NCBI GenBank assembly: GCA_022497155.1
Contig: MU385731.1
Location: 604,669 to 668,668, forward strand
Direction of reading: 5' to 3'
Length of the DNA stretch: 64,000 bases
DNA from: Whalleya microplaca
Lineage: Eukaryota; Ascomycota; Sordariomycetes; Xylariales; Xylariaceae
Below are positions 12,423-22,699 of this stretch, piece by piece. The notes under the pieces are model-generated. The model searched no databases. It had not been told where the DNA came from and saw only the letters and a list, made by a program, of their open reading frames with translations. Both the position numbers and the translations under genes were made by a program. Numbering within the stretch: the first letter of the stretch is position 1; each line of letters starts with the position of its first letter.

Positions 12423-12998
12423 ATGCCAGTGAACAAAGTAAGCAACGAATATGCCATACTAATCTATTTTATTTCCTGCCTTCTGTGTATATGATCCTTG
12501 CTAATTTAATCGCGAAACAGACGTACAAGTTCGAGGAATTCTGGGCGCGCGGTCTGCCACGTTGCATCAGCAAGGCAGAGATGGAGAAGGCATACAATGC
12601 CGCCGACTCGCGGTTCTATAGAGCTGCGAAAGCGAACCCGACGCAGTCAGAGAACCCGGCGAAGTACGCAGCCCTCCAACGAGAGAACGGCACTACGCTG
12701 CTAGAAGCGATGGCATCCATCGTATACGACTGGGCATGCCAGAAACCTGGCAGCATGTAAGTTAGACTGCATAAGCTGTTGGCACCAACATGCTAATATA
12801 TATACTATTAGTCCTGGACATCGCCACGGCACGATGATGCAGCTGAGGATGTACTACGGCCTAGAGATCACGTCAGAGTATTTCGGGTTTGCCCGAAATG
12901 TGGATCGAAGACGTCCGGATCCCCTTGCTGCCGGTGGATTCTACCACCGCCAGTTCAACTGGGTCAGAAAGATAAGCCCGGCGACGTCGCGCCGCTGA
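12423..12998 (+). CDS. Orphan three-exon protein with a decayed relative at 39.9 kb
   Basis: I do not recognise this family. Exons 12423-12437, 12521-12756 and 12812-12998 join with consensus GTAAGC and GTAAGT donors and AG acceptors to give 145 residues. Exon 1 encodes only MPVNK. Exon 2 is charged and aromatic-rich (TYKFEEFWARGLP, AEMEKAYNAADSRFY). Exon 3 reads PGHRHGTMMQLRMYYGLEITSEYF before an arginine-rich tail. The tail may be out of frame: from about 12885 another frame reads VCPKCGSKTSGSPCCRW and runs to a stop at 13061. That frame is reachable through a later acceptor near 12862 or through a frameshift. A decayed minus-strand copy near 39.9 kb shares TYK-(F/Y)-E-x-(F/Y)-W-x-R-x-LP and MEKAYN. 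The gene may be real and may be recently damaged; function is unknown. Confidence 0.5.
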
Positions 12999-13061
12999 AA
13001 TTCAAGATGCAATACAAGAAGCATTTAATGGCGGCACACGTAAGGGTAGATAAGGAGTAGA

Positions 13062-15440
13062 AGGTGTGAAGGAGGTCAACTACAGACCCCTTCGAGGATG
13101 GACAGAATAGGGTGCTAATAGACAAGTCGAATAGCCCATGGACGAATGTCATCTCCCATCGTCTCCCCTCTATCGTGACAAGTGCTGCTGCTGCTATTGT
13201 GACTACGAGACTAGCCTACATAGCAAACGGCTTTCTGATCAGCCATATGAAGACCGTTGTTCACTTCTCAAGACTCCCGAATTTAAGTTGGGACTTGTTA
13301 GGCTCGATGCCAACTTTGCTGCTGCTGACTGGAGCCATCCAGATGGAAATTGAGGGTGAAATCATCGAGTCTATAATATTCCTTGGATAAACATTGGCGC
13401 TTCTCATGGTAACGATATAGTTCTACCCGCACCGTTTGCCCCTAGGATGTTCTTCGTAACGGTCACCTAAGTTTCCTGGCTCGATGCTAGCCTGGGGTTT
13501 CTGATCATCCCTAAACGATTAGGTTACTATAGACTATTAGTGCAGTTAGAGGTATACGATCTATGAGGGGTGAATGATGAGAGCCCACGCCAGACACTCT
13601 GGGTGATCGAAAAGGGCACAGGCTCACCGCAGTGGCGTCGAGCCTCCTAGGCACTAGAGCGAACGCCCGCAAAGCTTGAGGAGCCAAGTTACATATCAGA
13701 CTATCTACTTTTCCTCCAAAGGGACAAGCGTCTCACTCTAGTCGATGTCTTCATTCATCGGGTAGCAGCCTATGTAGCCTTGAGACAAGCTCAACCACGC
13801 AGGTTCTAACTTCATCCGTGAGCTAAGTCTCACTACATTAAACTCATCGAGATGGACATGAACTATGGTATCTGCACACTACCAGTGGACGATATCCATG
13901 TAAGTAGCTTCTCCGCTGCAGAAGGGCGTAGTCCACTTCAAATATATGACTGGACAGAATCATAGACCTCTATGTCAAGCCTACCTTCCTCCCTCTATCG
14001 CGCAAATGCTTCCATGCTATCGTATCATTCACGCCAAGAACAGTACACATCAATCCAATAAAGTATACTCGATTAATTCCAACAATACTCACATTTTTGT
14101 AGGGTCTCTATCTTCTATTATGATGGCTGAATGTCAATCACACTCGCCATGGTACTAGGCTATTATTTGCCTCGGTTCCAGACAATACAATGCCATATTA
14201 TCACCACGCCCTATAATATACTTTACCTAAAGTTAATAAGGGTTTGGTAAAACATAACAGTTACTTCTTGAACCGTCTCGTAAGTTAGTTCCTTGGATAA
14301 GTTTGTTGTACGTAAGTTGTACTCCCTGAATCTCTTCTTGGCAAGTGTTGCTAAAGTGAGTGATAGATATCATGAAGATGAGAAGTATCTGAATTGTCTA
14401 TGAAGTAAGATAAAGAGCAACTGAAATATTACAAACGCTATATGACGATGATAAAGCCTATCTCTTGATCTGCCAGATGTGGTTAAGACTCTCTGTTAGG
14501 CTGGACCAGACTCACCCCTACTAAACCAGAGGTGCTGTTAAATCGATTGAGGGAATGTAAAGTAAGACTACCTAGGCAATGTGTGACAAATGTATGCCAC
14601 TCCAATAGTGAACACTTGCGTATAAGGAACCCTTCAATGAACCTTTCACCTTGTTCCATTGATAGCAGGTTCAAGTAACTTGGAAGAAATCTCACCGAAG
14701 ACTTCTACTTACATATATGTGAGTAGAACAATATGCCCCCTTAGTGATATCCACCAGAAGATCATTGGCTTTCTAAATCAAGAATATCCGAAGGTTGTAT
14801 AACAAGACAAATTATACGAAAAACGCTGCAAGGATCTTGGGTGGCTGAAAACTGCTTCCAACACGTAACCGGAGTTGACCATCTTACTGAAATGTCATAT
14901 AACAGTTTGGTGACTTCAAACGCTGGATATCAGAAAATTACCACTCAGCCATGTTTGATAGTACATATGTAGTAGGGCACCTTCCGATAAAATCCATTTC
15001 TGGTTTACTTAGGACATTACCTAAGGTACCCAGGTATATCCAAGTGTAGCCCCTAAGTATGCCCGTACCTGGGGCAGGTGTAAAGCACACATGCACTGGC
15101 AAACAGCACATGTATCTTTGGTATTATCGGCACACCCTCTTTTGTTCGAGTCCAGTGCGCCTTCCTCGACGTGCATCCAACCTTAAAATTCGACCCGCGA
15201 TTTTCGGATTGGACTCAACCCCTTCTCGAACATACTTAAGTACCTAATCTACAACCCCAGCCCAGGACTTTTATTTCTGTATTCTTGTTTCGGACAAGCC
15301 TCTATAACATCTATAACATCGTTATAACCCCAATAGTGTGCCCGAAAAGGCAAAAAGCCCATCCACAAGATTCCGAGACGTTTCTTGTAACCTGAATCGA
15401 TTTTTCGTCTCTTCTTTGCGGTCCTCTGAGAAGATCTGTT
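13062..15440. other. Gene-free stretch
   Basis: No convincing coding region; frames are short and lack domain character. The last 40 bases before 15482 are the REC8 promoter. Confidence 0.55.
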
Positions 15441-15442
15441 TG

Positions 15443-15465
15443 ACGCGCCTAGGACGCGTGACGCG
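15443..15465 (+). promoter_or_regulatory. Cluster of ACGCG (MCB-like) sites in front of REC8
   Basis: Three ACGCG cores lie at 15443, 15454 and 15461, the middle one a full ACGCGT, within 40 bp upstream of the REC8 start. ACGCGT is the MluI cell-cycle box bound by the MBF (Mbp1/Res-Swi6/Cdc10) factor, which drives G1/S and premeiotic S genes in yeasts. The close packing suggests a working site. MBF control of this gene is inference. Confidence 0.55.
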
Positions 15466-15481
15466 ACGTCCCCCTATCGCC

Positions 15482-17676
15482 ATGTTTTACAGCCACGAAA
15501 GTACGCTCACCTACCATTCACCCTAGATATCTACTGATGACATCTACTAACGCAAATACACAGTCCTGACGAGCCGCCAATATGGCGTTGCTACTATCTG
15601 GTAGGTATTGCATATTGCAAAGCCTGAACCGCCCCTATTTGCTGTGGCCCACTTAGCTTAGACATCCGTCGATCTGACGCTAACATTGAAAAGGCTCGTG
15701 GCGACAATCGGAAACAAGTCGAGCACTAAGAAAGTCACCCGAAAGGCTATACAAGAGGTCGATGTTCAGAAGGCATGCGGGAAGATCATTGAGCCTGGCG
15801 CACCCATCGCGCTGCGCCTGCAAGGCAACCTCCTCTATGGTGTCTCTCGCGTGTACAATGAGCAGTGCGCCTACATGCTCTCTGACACCCAGAAGACTCA
15901 GACACACATGCATCTCTTCTTTAAGCAATTTGGTGGTAATCAGCTTGATCCAGGTGCAGGCCAGGCAAGGTACGGCTCCTGCTGCTATTACAATTCGTTC
16001 TGACTAACAAGCTTGCCAGACCAGAGAATCTTCTGATCGGAAATGATCCCGACTTCGTTCCAGACATAAGACTCCCTCAGTTCGATCTAGATGCCCTAGT
16101 AGCTACCAGCCAAGGTACCAACAAGACATCTTCGCAAATGTCCCCGCCTAATACTCTCCTTTCGGGGTCCCGTAGCCCTGGGCCGGACTTTCCCATTCAG
16201 CTCGATCTTGGGGGGCATTCAGACTCATCCGGTCCTCGAGGTTCTCCTTTTGGTCTCCAAGGACTCTCATCTGCACAGAAGCCACAAGACGGAGAGATGT
16301 TTTTTACCCAGGAGGACGAGTTTGGTCGAGCAGGCGATTGGGGAATGGAGATTGACGAAAATGGAAACATTATCGAGATGGTAGACCCGTTCGCTCACGA
16401 CGAACCGGAACTTCCTCCTTTGCCACGCAGGGAAGGTGAACACAGGCAGCAGGCGAATCCCGAGCAGGATGCCCAACAGGTCAATATCGATGACCAAGGC
16501 GAGTTCATTATGATGGAGGAGCCACTGCCGGAGGCTGAGGCTTTCCCTGAACGGCAGCGGCGAGACGAGCATGATGCATTCCAATCTGACGATCGCCCTG
16601 CACCAGCCCGACGAAAGAGGAAGGTCCATGCTGTACAAGTCGACGAGCAGACGCAATTCTCGAGAGATACTCTCAGAGACTGGCAATCCGATTACTTGGA
16701 TAACTGCGGCACAAAGAAAACACGCTCAGTTGGTGTAGCACAGGCAAGACGAAATGCGATGCTTCTGACCTTTGGACTTGGTCTCGCCAACGTTGGTCAA
16801 AATATTGGCGTCCCTGGAGTGGTTCATCCCCTTGCTCTCGACTTCTCGGGCGATTCTCTATTCACTGCAATTACTGGCTTGAAAGTGCCGGAGCGCAGCC
16901 GCGGCAAACGTCGATCAGCATCCGAAGCTGTCGATGACGATGGGGAACAGGAAGAGCGTCGAGTTAGACCACGACTCGAAGAGGATATCGACCAGCAAGG
17001 GCGCGGTCAGGGAGGCGATGATATCTTAGATCAACCCCTACAGCTAGGTCACAGTCCTGCTGAGGTTGGACGAGAAGCCCAGGAGGCCATGTCGGATCGC
17101 CTCTCGTCTGCCATGCCGTGGAACCGCGGCTCCTCCGCCGTACCGGGTTCGTCCATCCGCGGTATTGGCTCCGCCCAACGAGGTCGCGACATGCCGTCCA
17201 GTCCCCTCAAAACCCGGGGCGACATCCAAGATATTATACGCTACAGTGACGACGTGCCCATGGGCCTCGGCAGCGAAGGGTTTAACATGGCCGGCGGCAT
17301 GCCCTCACACGACTCCGCCTTCGAGGGGCTGCCCGCACCCGAAGTGCAGATGCCGGAGGGCACGCAGGCGCAGAACGAGTGGCTGCGCTCTAGACTTGAC
17401 ACCGAGGGGCAGAACTTCCTCACCTTCATCGAGGACGCCGCGCGCGACAACGGCGAGCGCCGCCGGGACACGGACTTCGACGTCGACCGCAAATGGGTCG
17501 CCTTCGACGACGTCTTCGAGGCCCGCAACACGCCTCGCGGCATCGCCGCCCAGGCCTTCTACCACACGCTCTGCCTGGCGACCAAGGGCCAGATGGACGT
17601 CGAGCAGGAGGGCGCGGCGAACGAGGCCTTCGGGGCTATCTGGGTCGGCATGAGAGGCGTGGGTGGTGCACTTTGA
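15482..17676 (+). CDS. REC8: Meiotic cohesin kleisin subunit Rec8
   Basis: Rec8 closes the cohesin ring between Smc1 and Smc3 in meiosis and is cut by separase. Four exons (15482-15500, 15564-15600, 15694-15969, 16020-17676) give 662 residues. The first is 19 nt and the second 37 nt, and both introns around them have CTAAC branch sites. The joined N-terminus reads MFYSHEILTSRQYGVATIWL, the kleisin start. The next stretch (LVATIGNKSSTKK, IALRLQGNLLYGVSRVY) follows Rec8 rather than Rad21/Scc1, which has WLAAHWEKKL. The middle is acidic and low-complexity. An EVGR motif at residues 459-462 resembles separase sites. The C-terminal 55 residues (ARNTPRGIAAQAFYHTLCLA) are the winged helix that binds Smc1. 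The gene converges with MRS6. The 3' part is markedly GC-rich. Confidence 0.9.
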
Positions 17677-18350
17677 AGTCGCTTTGAAGTCGCTATTCAG
17701 ACACACACACACACCTTGCTCTGGCAGGCGATTTCAATACCTAGATCCGGATTTTTCTACACTCCAATGAGGCCACCGTAATAATCACTTTCGGGTCTTC
17801 GGTACTTAGCCGTCACAATGGCGGACGGCGTTTCAGCATCTCTACCGGTATTGACCGATATACGTACGAGGGTCTTAGGGATCTAGAGTAATAGACGCTG
17901 GGAGGAGAGAAATCTGCGGATATATTGCTTGGGCATGTTTGCTTTCTGATATTCTCGAGATGTGCCGGCCGGCATGGGATCGATCCGGCGATGGCGAGTA
18001 ATTCAGACGAATTTTATCCGGATCGGATGAATATGGGGCAGGTGGAAACCAAAACTAATGAACAATGGGATAAACTGGTTTTTACGGTGTGGTTGATAAA
18101 TAGTCCACGGCATTTGCATCACGATACTCGATGTGGTTGGGGAAATCTGCTTTTCACACGCAGGCGAAACGACTCGATAGGTCTAGCTAGCTAGATAGAT
18201 GCGATTCAAAGACGGCATCAGTCCCGTTTCTCATAATTCATTCTGGTAGTCATTCATTGCCTCTATACATACTGGTGAGGTGCTTGCTTGCTTGCTTGCT
18301 TGCTAAGGTATATTAGATAATCAAGCCTGAGCTTTAGTTTGAGATTGAGA
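17677..18350. other. Convergent intergenic region with simple repeats
   Basis: This 674-bp gap separates the ends of REC8 and MRS6. It contains a short (AC)n run at about 17700-17713 and six TGCT copies at 18281-18304. I see no gene. Confidence 0.7.
18281..18304. repeat. (TGCT)6 microsatellite
   Basis: Six perfect copies of TGCT lie in the spacer between REC8 and MRS6. Confidence 0.9.
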
Positions 18351-20245
18351 TTAGTCGTAGACGTCCTCATCATCGCCGACCCCCTCGCGATCCGAGAAGA
18401 CCATGTACTCCTCCTCTCCCTCCTTCGCCGCGTCGTCTTTCACGACTAGCTTCCAGGCCTCCTCCACGGCTCCTAGGATCTCGTCGTCGAACGAGAGGTT
18501 GAGCGGCGGTGACGGGAACGCGAAGGTCGCCGTGCTCCCGCGGCTTTCCGTGGAGGCCTCACGGGTGCTGACCGTTTGCTCGTACTGCAGCTTGTACAGA
18601 CAGGTCGGCGGATCTGCCGCGGCGGCGGCAGCGGATAGTAAGGCGTCCAAGGCGGTTTCGAGGCGCTGGATGGACTGCGGGGTTGTGAGGGTGGTGAGGT
18701 AGAGTACGCCTGTATCAGGTAATGCCTGTTAGCTATGACTCGCCTGTGTAATATACGAAGGGGTGTGTTATTAGATAAGTAAGGGTCGGTGCGATCAGTT
18801 TGTCAGAGGTTGTTTTCGTCAAAGCGGAGCTCAGACAATGTAGATAAGTATTTCTTTCTTGAATCATCATAACACCGTTATGGGGATATAGGGATAGAGG
18901 GGGCGGATAGAGCTCTAATATAGAGGGACGGAGATGATGGGACACCTACTTTGGCTGGCCGGACATTCGCCTGTCTCGCTTGAGTGCACGAGTGCGTAGA
19001 TTGGAGTTTCTGAGGTAGAATCGGACGGGAATGCCACCACGGCTACCCCTGGTTTCGGCGCGCCCTCGACTACGACCTCGAAGAGGGTCTGGAGTGGCGA
19101 ATTGACTACCGCGACGAGTCGAGTAATCGTTTGAGCGTTGATGGTGGCTTCCTGTTGCGACGTGACTAGTTTTGCCGTCTGTACAGTTATTCCATTCGAT
19201 AGGCTAAGGGAGATCTTGTCATCATTGCCATCTTTGTCAATCTCCATCCTCGTATCAAGCATGTAGATCCCACCGCCCACGGCTCCCGCTCGGCAGGCCA
19301 CCTGGGCGATCTCCGAGGACCCACCCCATTTGGGATACACCGCGCAGAAACCAGGGCCGAAGACGCCCATGGATGTCAGATGCCTGTTAAGGGTGCTGAG
19401 TCCGTCTTTGACCGTCACCTTGCCGTCTAAGGTAAGAGTAAGAGCCAGTATATATTTCCGTAGATTCTCGTCCAGCTTGAACTCGCCACTCAGGAAATCG
19501 GAGAGCAGCTCATCCCCCCGATCCTGCCAAACTTGCTTTTGCTCCTCCGAGTCGTAGTCGACCACGAACTTGAGGAATTTCATCAGCGATCGCTTAGACC
19601 TTGCCGGTATGGATTGTGCGGAGAACACATCTTCCCGACTGCTGGGTATTCTGGCTAGTTTCGAACTGGACGCGTCGTCGCCCGCTACCGCCGCCGCATC
19701 GTAGACGAAGAACGAGCCGACTGCGAGGAACTCGACCTGGCGGTATGCCCGCGACGATACGAGCTGCGACAACAGCTTCGAGCGGGTATGTATGATTTGC
19801 GGCGCCAGAGCCAACGCGTAGGCTCTGGGAAAGGACAGACCATGGGCTTCGGCTTCCGGGTGCCTCCACACGCTGGCATTTCTGAAGATGGAAGGTCTCG
19901 TAGCCGATGCCGTCTGTCCAGCGCCTCCTTCCTCTGTCTTCATGGAGTCATTCTCGGCCTTTGCTTCTTGCTCCCCGGAAGCGTCCGTGTGGCTCGCAGC
20001 CCAGCCATCCGCCTCCTGGAGACTGAATGCGGCTTCGTGCTCGCCGTAGTAGTCGTTCGGATCAAGGTGGAGGATCCGCTTGTTCGACCGGGAGAGGGCT
20101 CTTCATCGTGGAGGCAGGCTAGGTCAGTCAGATCAAGCTCTTGATACTACAAATGGGGATTATATGCTTACAGAGCCAGCAGAGACTGCTGGAGGCCCGT
20201 ACCACAGATCACCACATCCCATGGCTCTTCTCCTAGAGACTCCAT
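18351..20245 (-). CDS. MRS6: Rab escort protein (Rab geranylgeranyltransferase component A)
   Basis: The escort protein presents newly made Rab GTPases to geranylgeranyltransferase II and delivers them to membranes. Three exons on the minus strand (20245-20172, 20100-18950, 18709-18351) join in phase to 527 residues. Introns are 71 and 240 bp, with GTAAGC and GTAGGT donors. The N-terminus shows the GDI/REP fold signature: WDVVICGTGLQQSLLALALS followed by ILHLDPNDYYGE. The middle contains FLKFVVDYDSEE and GVFGPGFCAVYPKWGGSSEIAQVACRAGAVGGGIYML, the conserved Rab-binding platform of the family. The final exon (VLYLTTLTTPQS onward) ends in an acidic tail. The alanine run near residue 435 and the acidic C-terminus look like lineage-specific low complexity. 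Length is slightly below that of yeast Mrs6. Confidence 0.92.
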
Positions 20246-21146
20246 GGTGGAAGAAGGGTCTGGTTTTGTTTTCGCTGGGGGCTAGCTCGCTTTAAAATTG
20301 CTGGGAGGTGGAAGCTCGGGGCAGATACGAATGTACAAACCGCCGGTAGAGGCCGCAGATTAGCCGATTAGAGCCTCAAATCGCGCACGAGCCATGTAGA
20401 CGGACGCTAGCACGTGCTAATAGACGCACGGGCCCTCCAATTCAATTCTTATGCCACTGCAGTGCAAAATAAATTAAAGCTTTATTTCTTTCTCTTTTCC
20501 AAACACCCGCTCACCAGTTTCTGGCGCTCCGCTGGCTGCAAACCACCACAGCCATGCCGGCGACGACGCAGCCTTTCAGTAGGTTTGCTTTGCTGAGCGG
20601 CAGAGCAAAATCGTCGTCCCGTATCTACTATCCTGGATTTCTATACCTGACAGGATGGTTCGAAGGTTCGATACATCCGTCACCTTCACTGGCGTAGGTA
20701 CAGTGAAGTCGCCGTGAAACTGCCAACCATGGCTAGCACGCAAGACAAGCGGTGCTAGACCAACCCCCAGGACATTAGGCGATGGTTCGTGGACAAAGAA
20801 CCGACTGCCCCAATCCCTACCGCGGTTGTTGAATTAATATTCAACAACCCACACACAATACTCTCGACGGCGAAGGTGAGATAACGCCGAAACCTGGACT
20901 CGTCTCTTCGACTGCGAGCATCTAGCAGTCGCATGTGTCGGCAGCGGAAGTGCTGGCACTAGACGGTTTGTTCTCTCAACACATTTCACCTTGAACTCAC
21001 CGTGTTGTCACCTCTTCTCCTTCCCCAATCCTACTACCCTAGCAGGTCGACCTAGCAGGTCGACCTAGCAAATCGACGCTAGACTCATCCCAAGTAATCG
21101 AGTTCTGGCCTACGAGGAGAAGTATCCTGTACTGCAATAGAGCAGC
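20246..21146. other. Gene-free stretch upstream of MRS6
   Basis: Holds the presumptive MRS6 promoter and about 800 bp without a supportable gene. A 13-bp tandem duplication (AGCAGGTCGACCT) occurs at about 21042-21067. It grades into the repeat region that follows. Confidence 0.55.
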
Positions 21147-21477
21147 AAAGTACAGCACCGACACCTTCCAGCTGTGCACTGTGTGTAAAACTATCAGTTG
21201 AGAGATAGAATGAACTATCGTCCTCACACCCATAGAGAGGACCTCAACTGAAAGTACAGCATCGACACCTTCCAGCTTCCAGCAGTGCACTCACTGTGTG
21301 TGAGACAATACGTTGAGAGAAGAGATACACTAAACTATCGTCCTCACACCCAACGAGAGGACCTACACTCAAAGTACAGCACCGACACCTTCCAGCAGTG
21401 CATTGTGTGTCAAACTATCCATCCGGAGAAGAGACTCACGAAGCTATGGTCCTCACCCACAGAGAGGACCTACACTG
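21147..21477. repeat. Three diverged tandem copies of a 105-120-bp unit
   Basis: Each unit starts AAAGTACAGCA(C/T)CGACACCTTCCAGC and ends near GAGAGGACCTACACT. Copies begin at 21147, 21251 and 21371. Inner parts (CACTGTGTGT, ACTATCGTCCTCACACCCA) align with small insertions and deletions. No open frame spans them. Confidence 0.8.
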
Positions 21478-21599
21478 ATCTATCAACTTCCTGCTGAGGG
21501 ACTCGAAGTTCACTCAACCTACCTCTAGACTTAAGGAGGAGGAGTGGAAACAACAACACTTCCACAAGATCAACAGGTATACTAGACTATTATCCACCT

Positions 21600-22655
21600 C
21601 CCGAAGAGAAGAAGTACACATACATATCTCTCTTCCATCTTCCATCTGAAGGCGAAGTACATATCGCTCTTCCATCTGAAGAGGAAGTACATATCGTTCT
21701 TCCATCTGAAGAGGAAGAGGGATTTCGAACTATATCTTCCAACTAACTCGAAGATAAGTGTACTCAACTAGTCGTAGTGGACACCATAGACTGGCCACTT
21801 CATTTTACACGGAGCCAGACGAGGAGTTCGCGCCGTATCCTCGCTCTCCTTCTAAGAGGTACACTTGGCTCCTTTCTTTTTCCCGAAGAAAACAAGTACA
21901 CACACATATCGCTCTTCCATCTAAGAGGAAGAGCGGTCCCCAAACTACATCTTCAAACTCGAAGATAAGTGTACTTGAGTGGTCGTGTTAGGCACCATAG
22001 ATTGGCCACTTCGTTGTACACGGAGCGAGACGAGTCTGCCCCAATCCTGTCTCCCCTTCTACAAGGTACACTAGACTACTTCTCACATCTAGAAGAAAAG
22101 AAGTATCCCGAATTACATCTTCCAACTTGAAGAGAAGTGTACTCGATCACTCTCCCAAGATCAAGAGAAAGTACACCAGACTACCACCTTCTTTTACGAA
22201 AAGAGGTACACTAGCATATCACTCTTCCCTCTTCCATCTTAAGATGAGAAGTGTACTAAGTAACTACTTCAAAACCAAGAGAAGAGGTGCACTAGGCCCT
22301 ACCATCTTCAATTCCGAAGAGAAGTCCACTGACATATCACTCTTCCACCTTAAGAGGAGGAAGTGTTCGGAACTACATATTCCAACTTAAATAGAAGTGT
22401 ACTAAACCACCATCTTCTAAGATTAAAAGAAGAGTACACTATACTTCTATCTTCCATCCCGAAGAGAAGTTTACTAGTGGATCTTTCTCCCACGCAAAGA
22501 GGAGAAAGTATCCTGATCACCCTCTTCCAACTTAAGAGGCCGAGCTGCTAGTTTCATACAGCAGAGAAGTGTACTGGACTACTATCTTCTAATCTACGGA
22601 GAAGAAGTAGACCGAAGACTCGACCTTCCACTCTAAGAGAAGAAGGAGAATTGGA
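21600..22655. repeat. Array of about 37-bp hairpin-forming degenerate repeats
   Basis: About 1 kb is built from variants of one unit: a CTCTTCCA-type arm, a 4-8-base loop (often ATCTTA or ACTTGA), the complementary AAGAGGAAG arm, then AGTGTACT and a variable spacer such as AGACTACCAT. Units recur every 33-40 bp; about 18 are recognisable between 22050 and 22655 alone. Each is an imperfect palindrome. A larger duplication of about 220 bp is superimposed, with copies of ACCATAGA(C/T)TGGCCACTTC near 21782 and 22004. The array stops about 45 bp before the ATG of the orphan gene at 22700, so it could be that gene's promoter or leader. Frames through it are short (60-90 codons) and probably not coding. 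Confidence 0.75.
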
Positions 22656-22699
22656 AAACACCAATCAAGACAGTCGTGTACAACATAATTACCGGCAAG

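Noticed and set aside
21600..22655. CRISPR-like array
   Set aside because: Regular palindromic units with variable spacers resemble CRISPR superficially, but the genome is eukaryotic, the repeats are far from identical, spacers are only a few bases and no cas-like gene is present.
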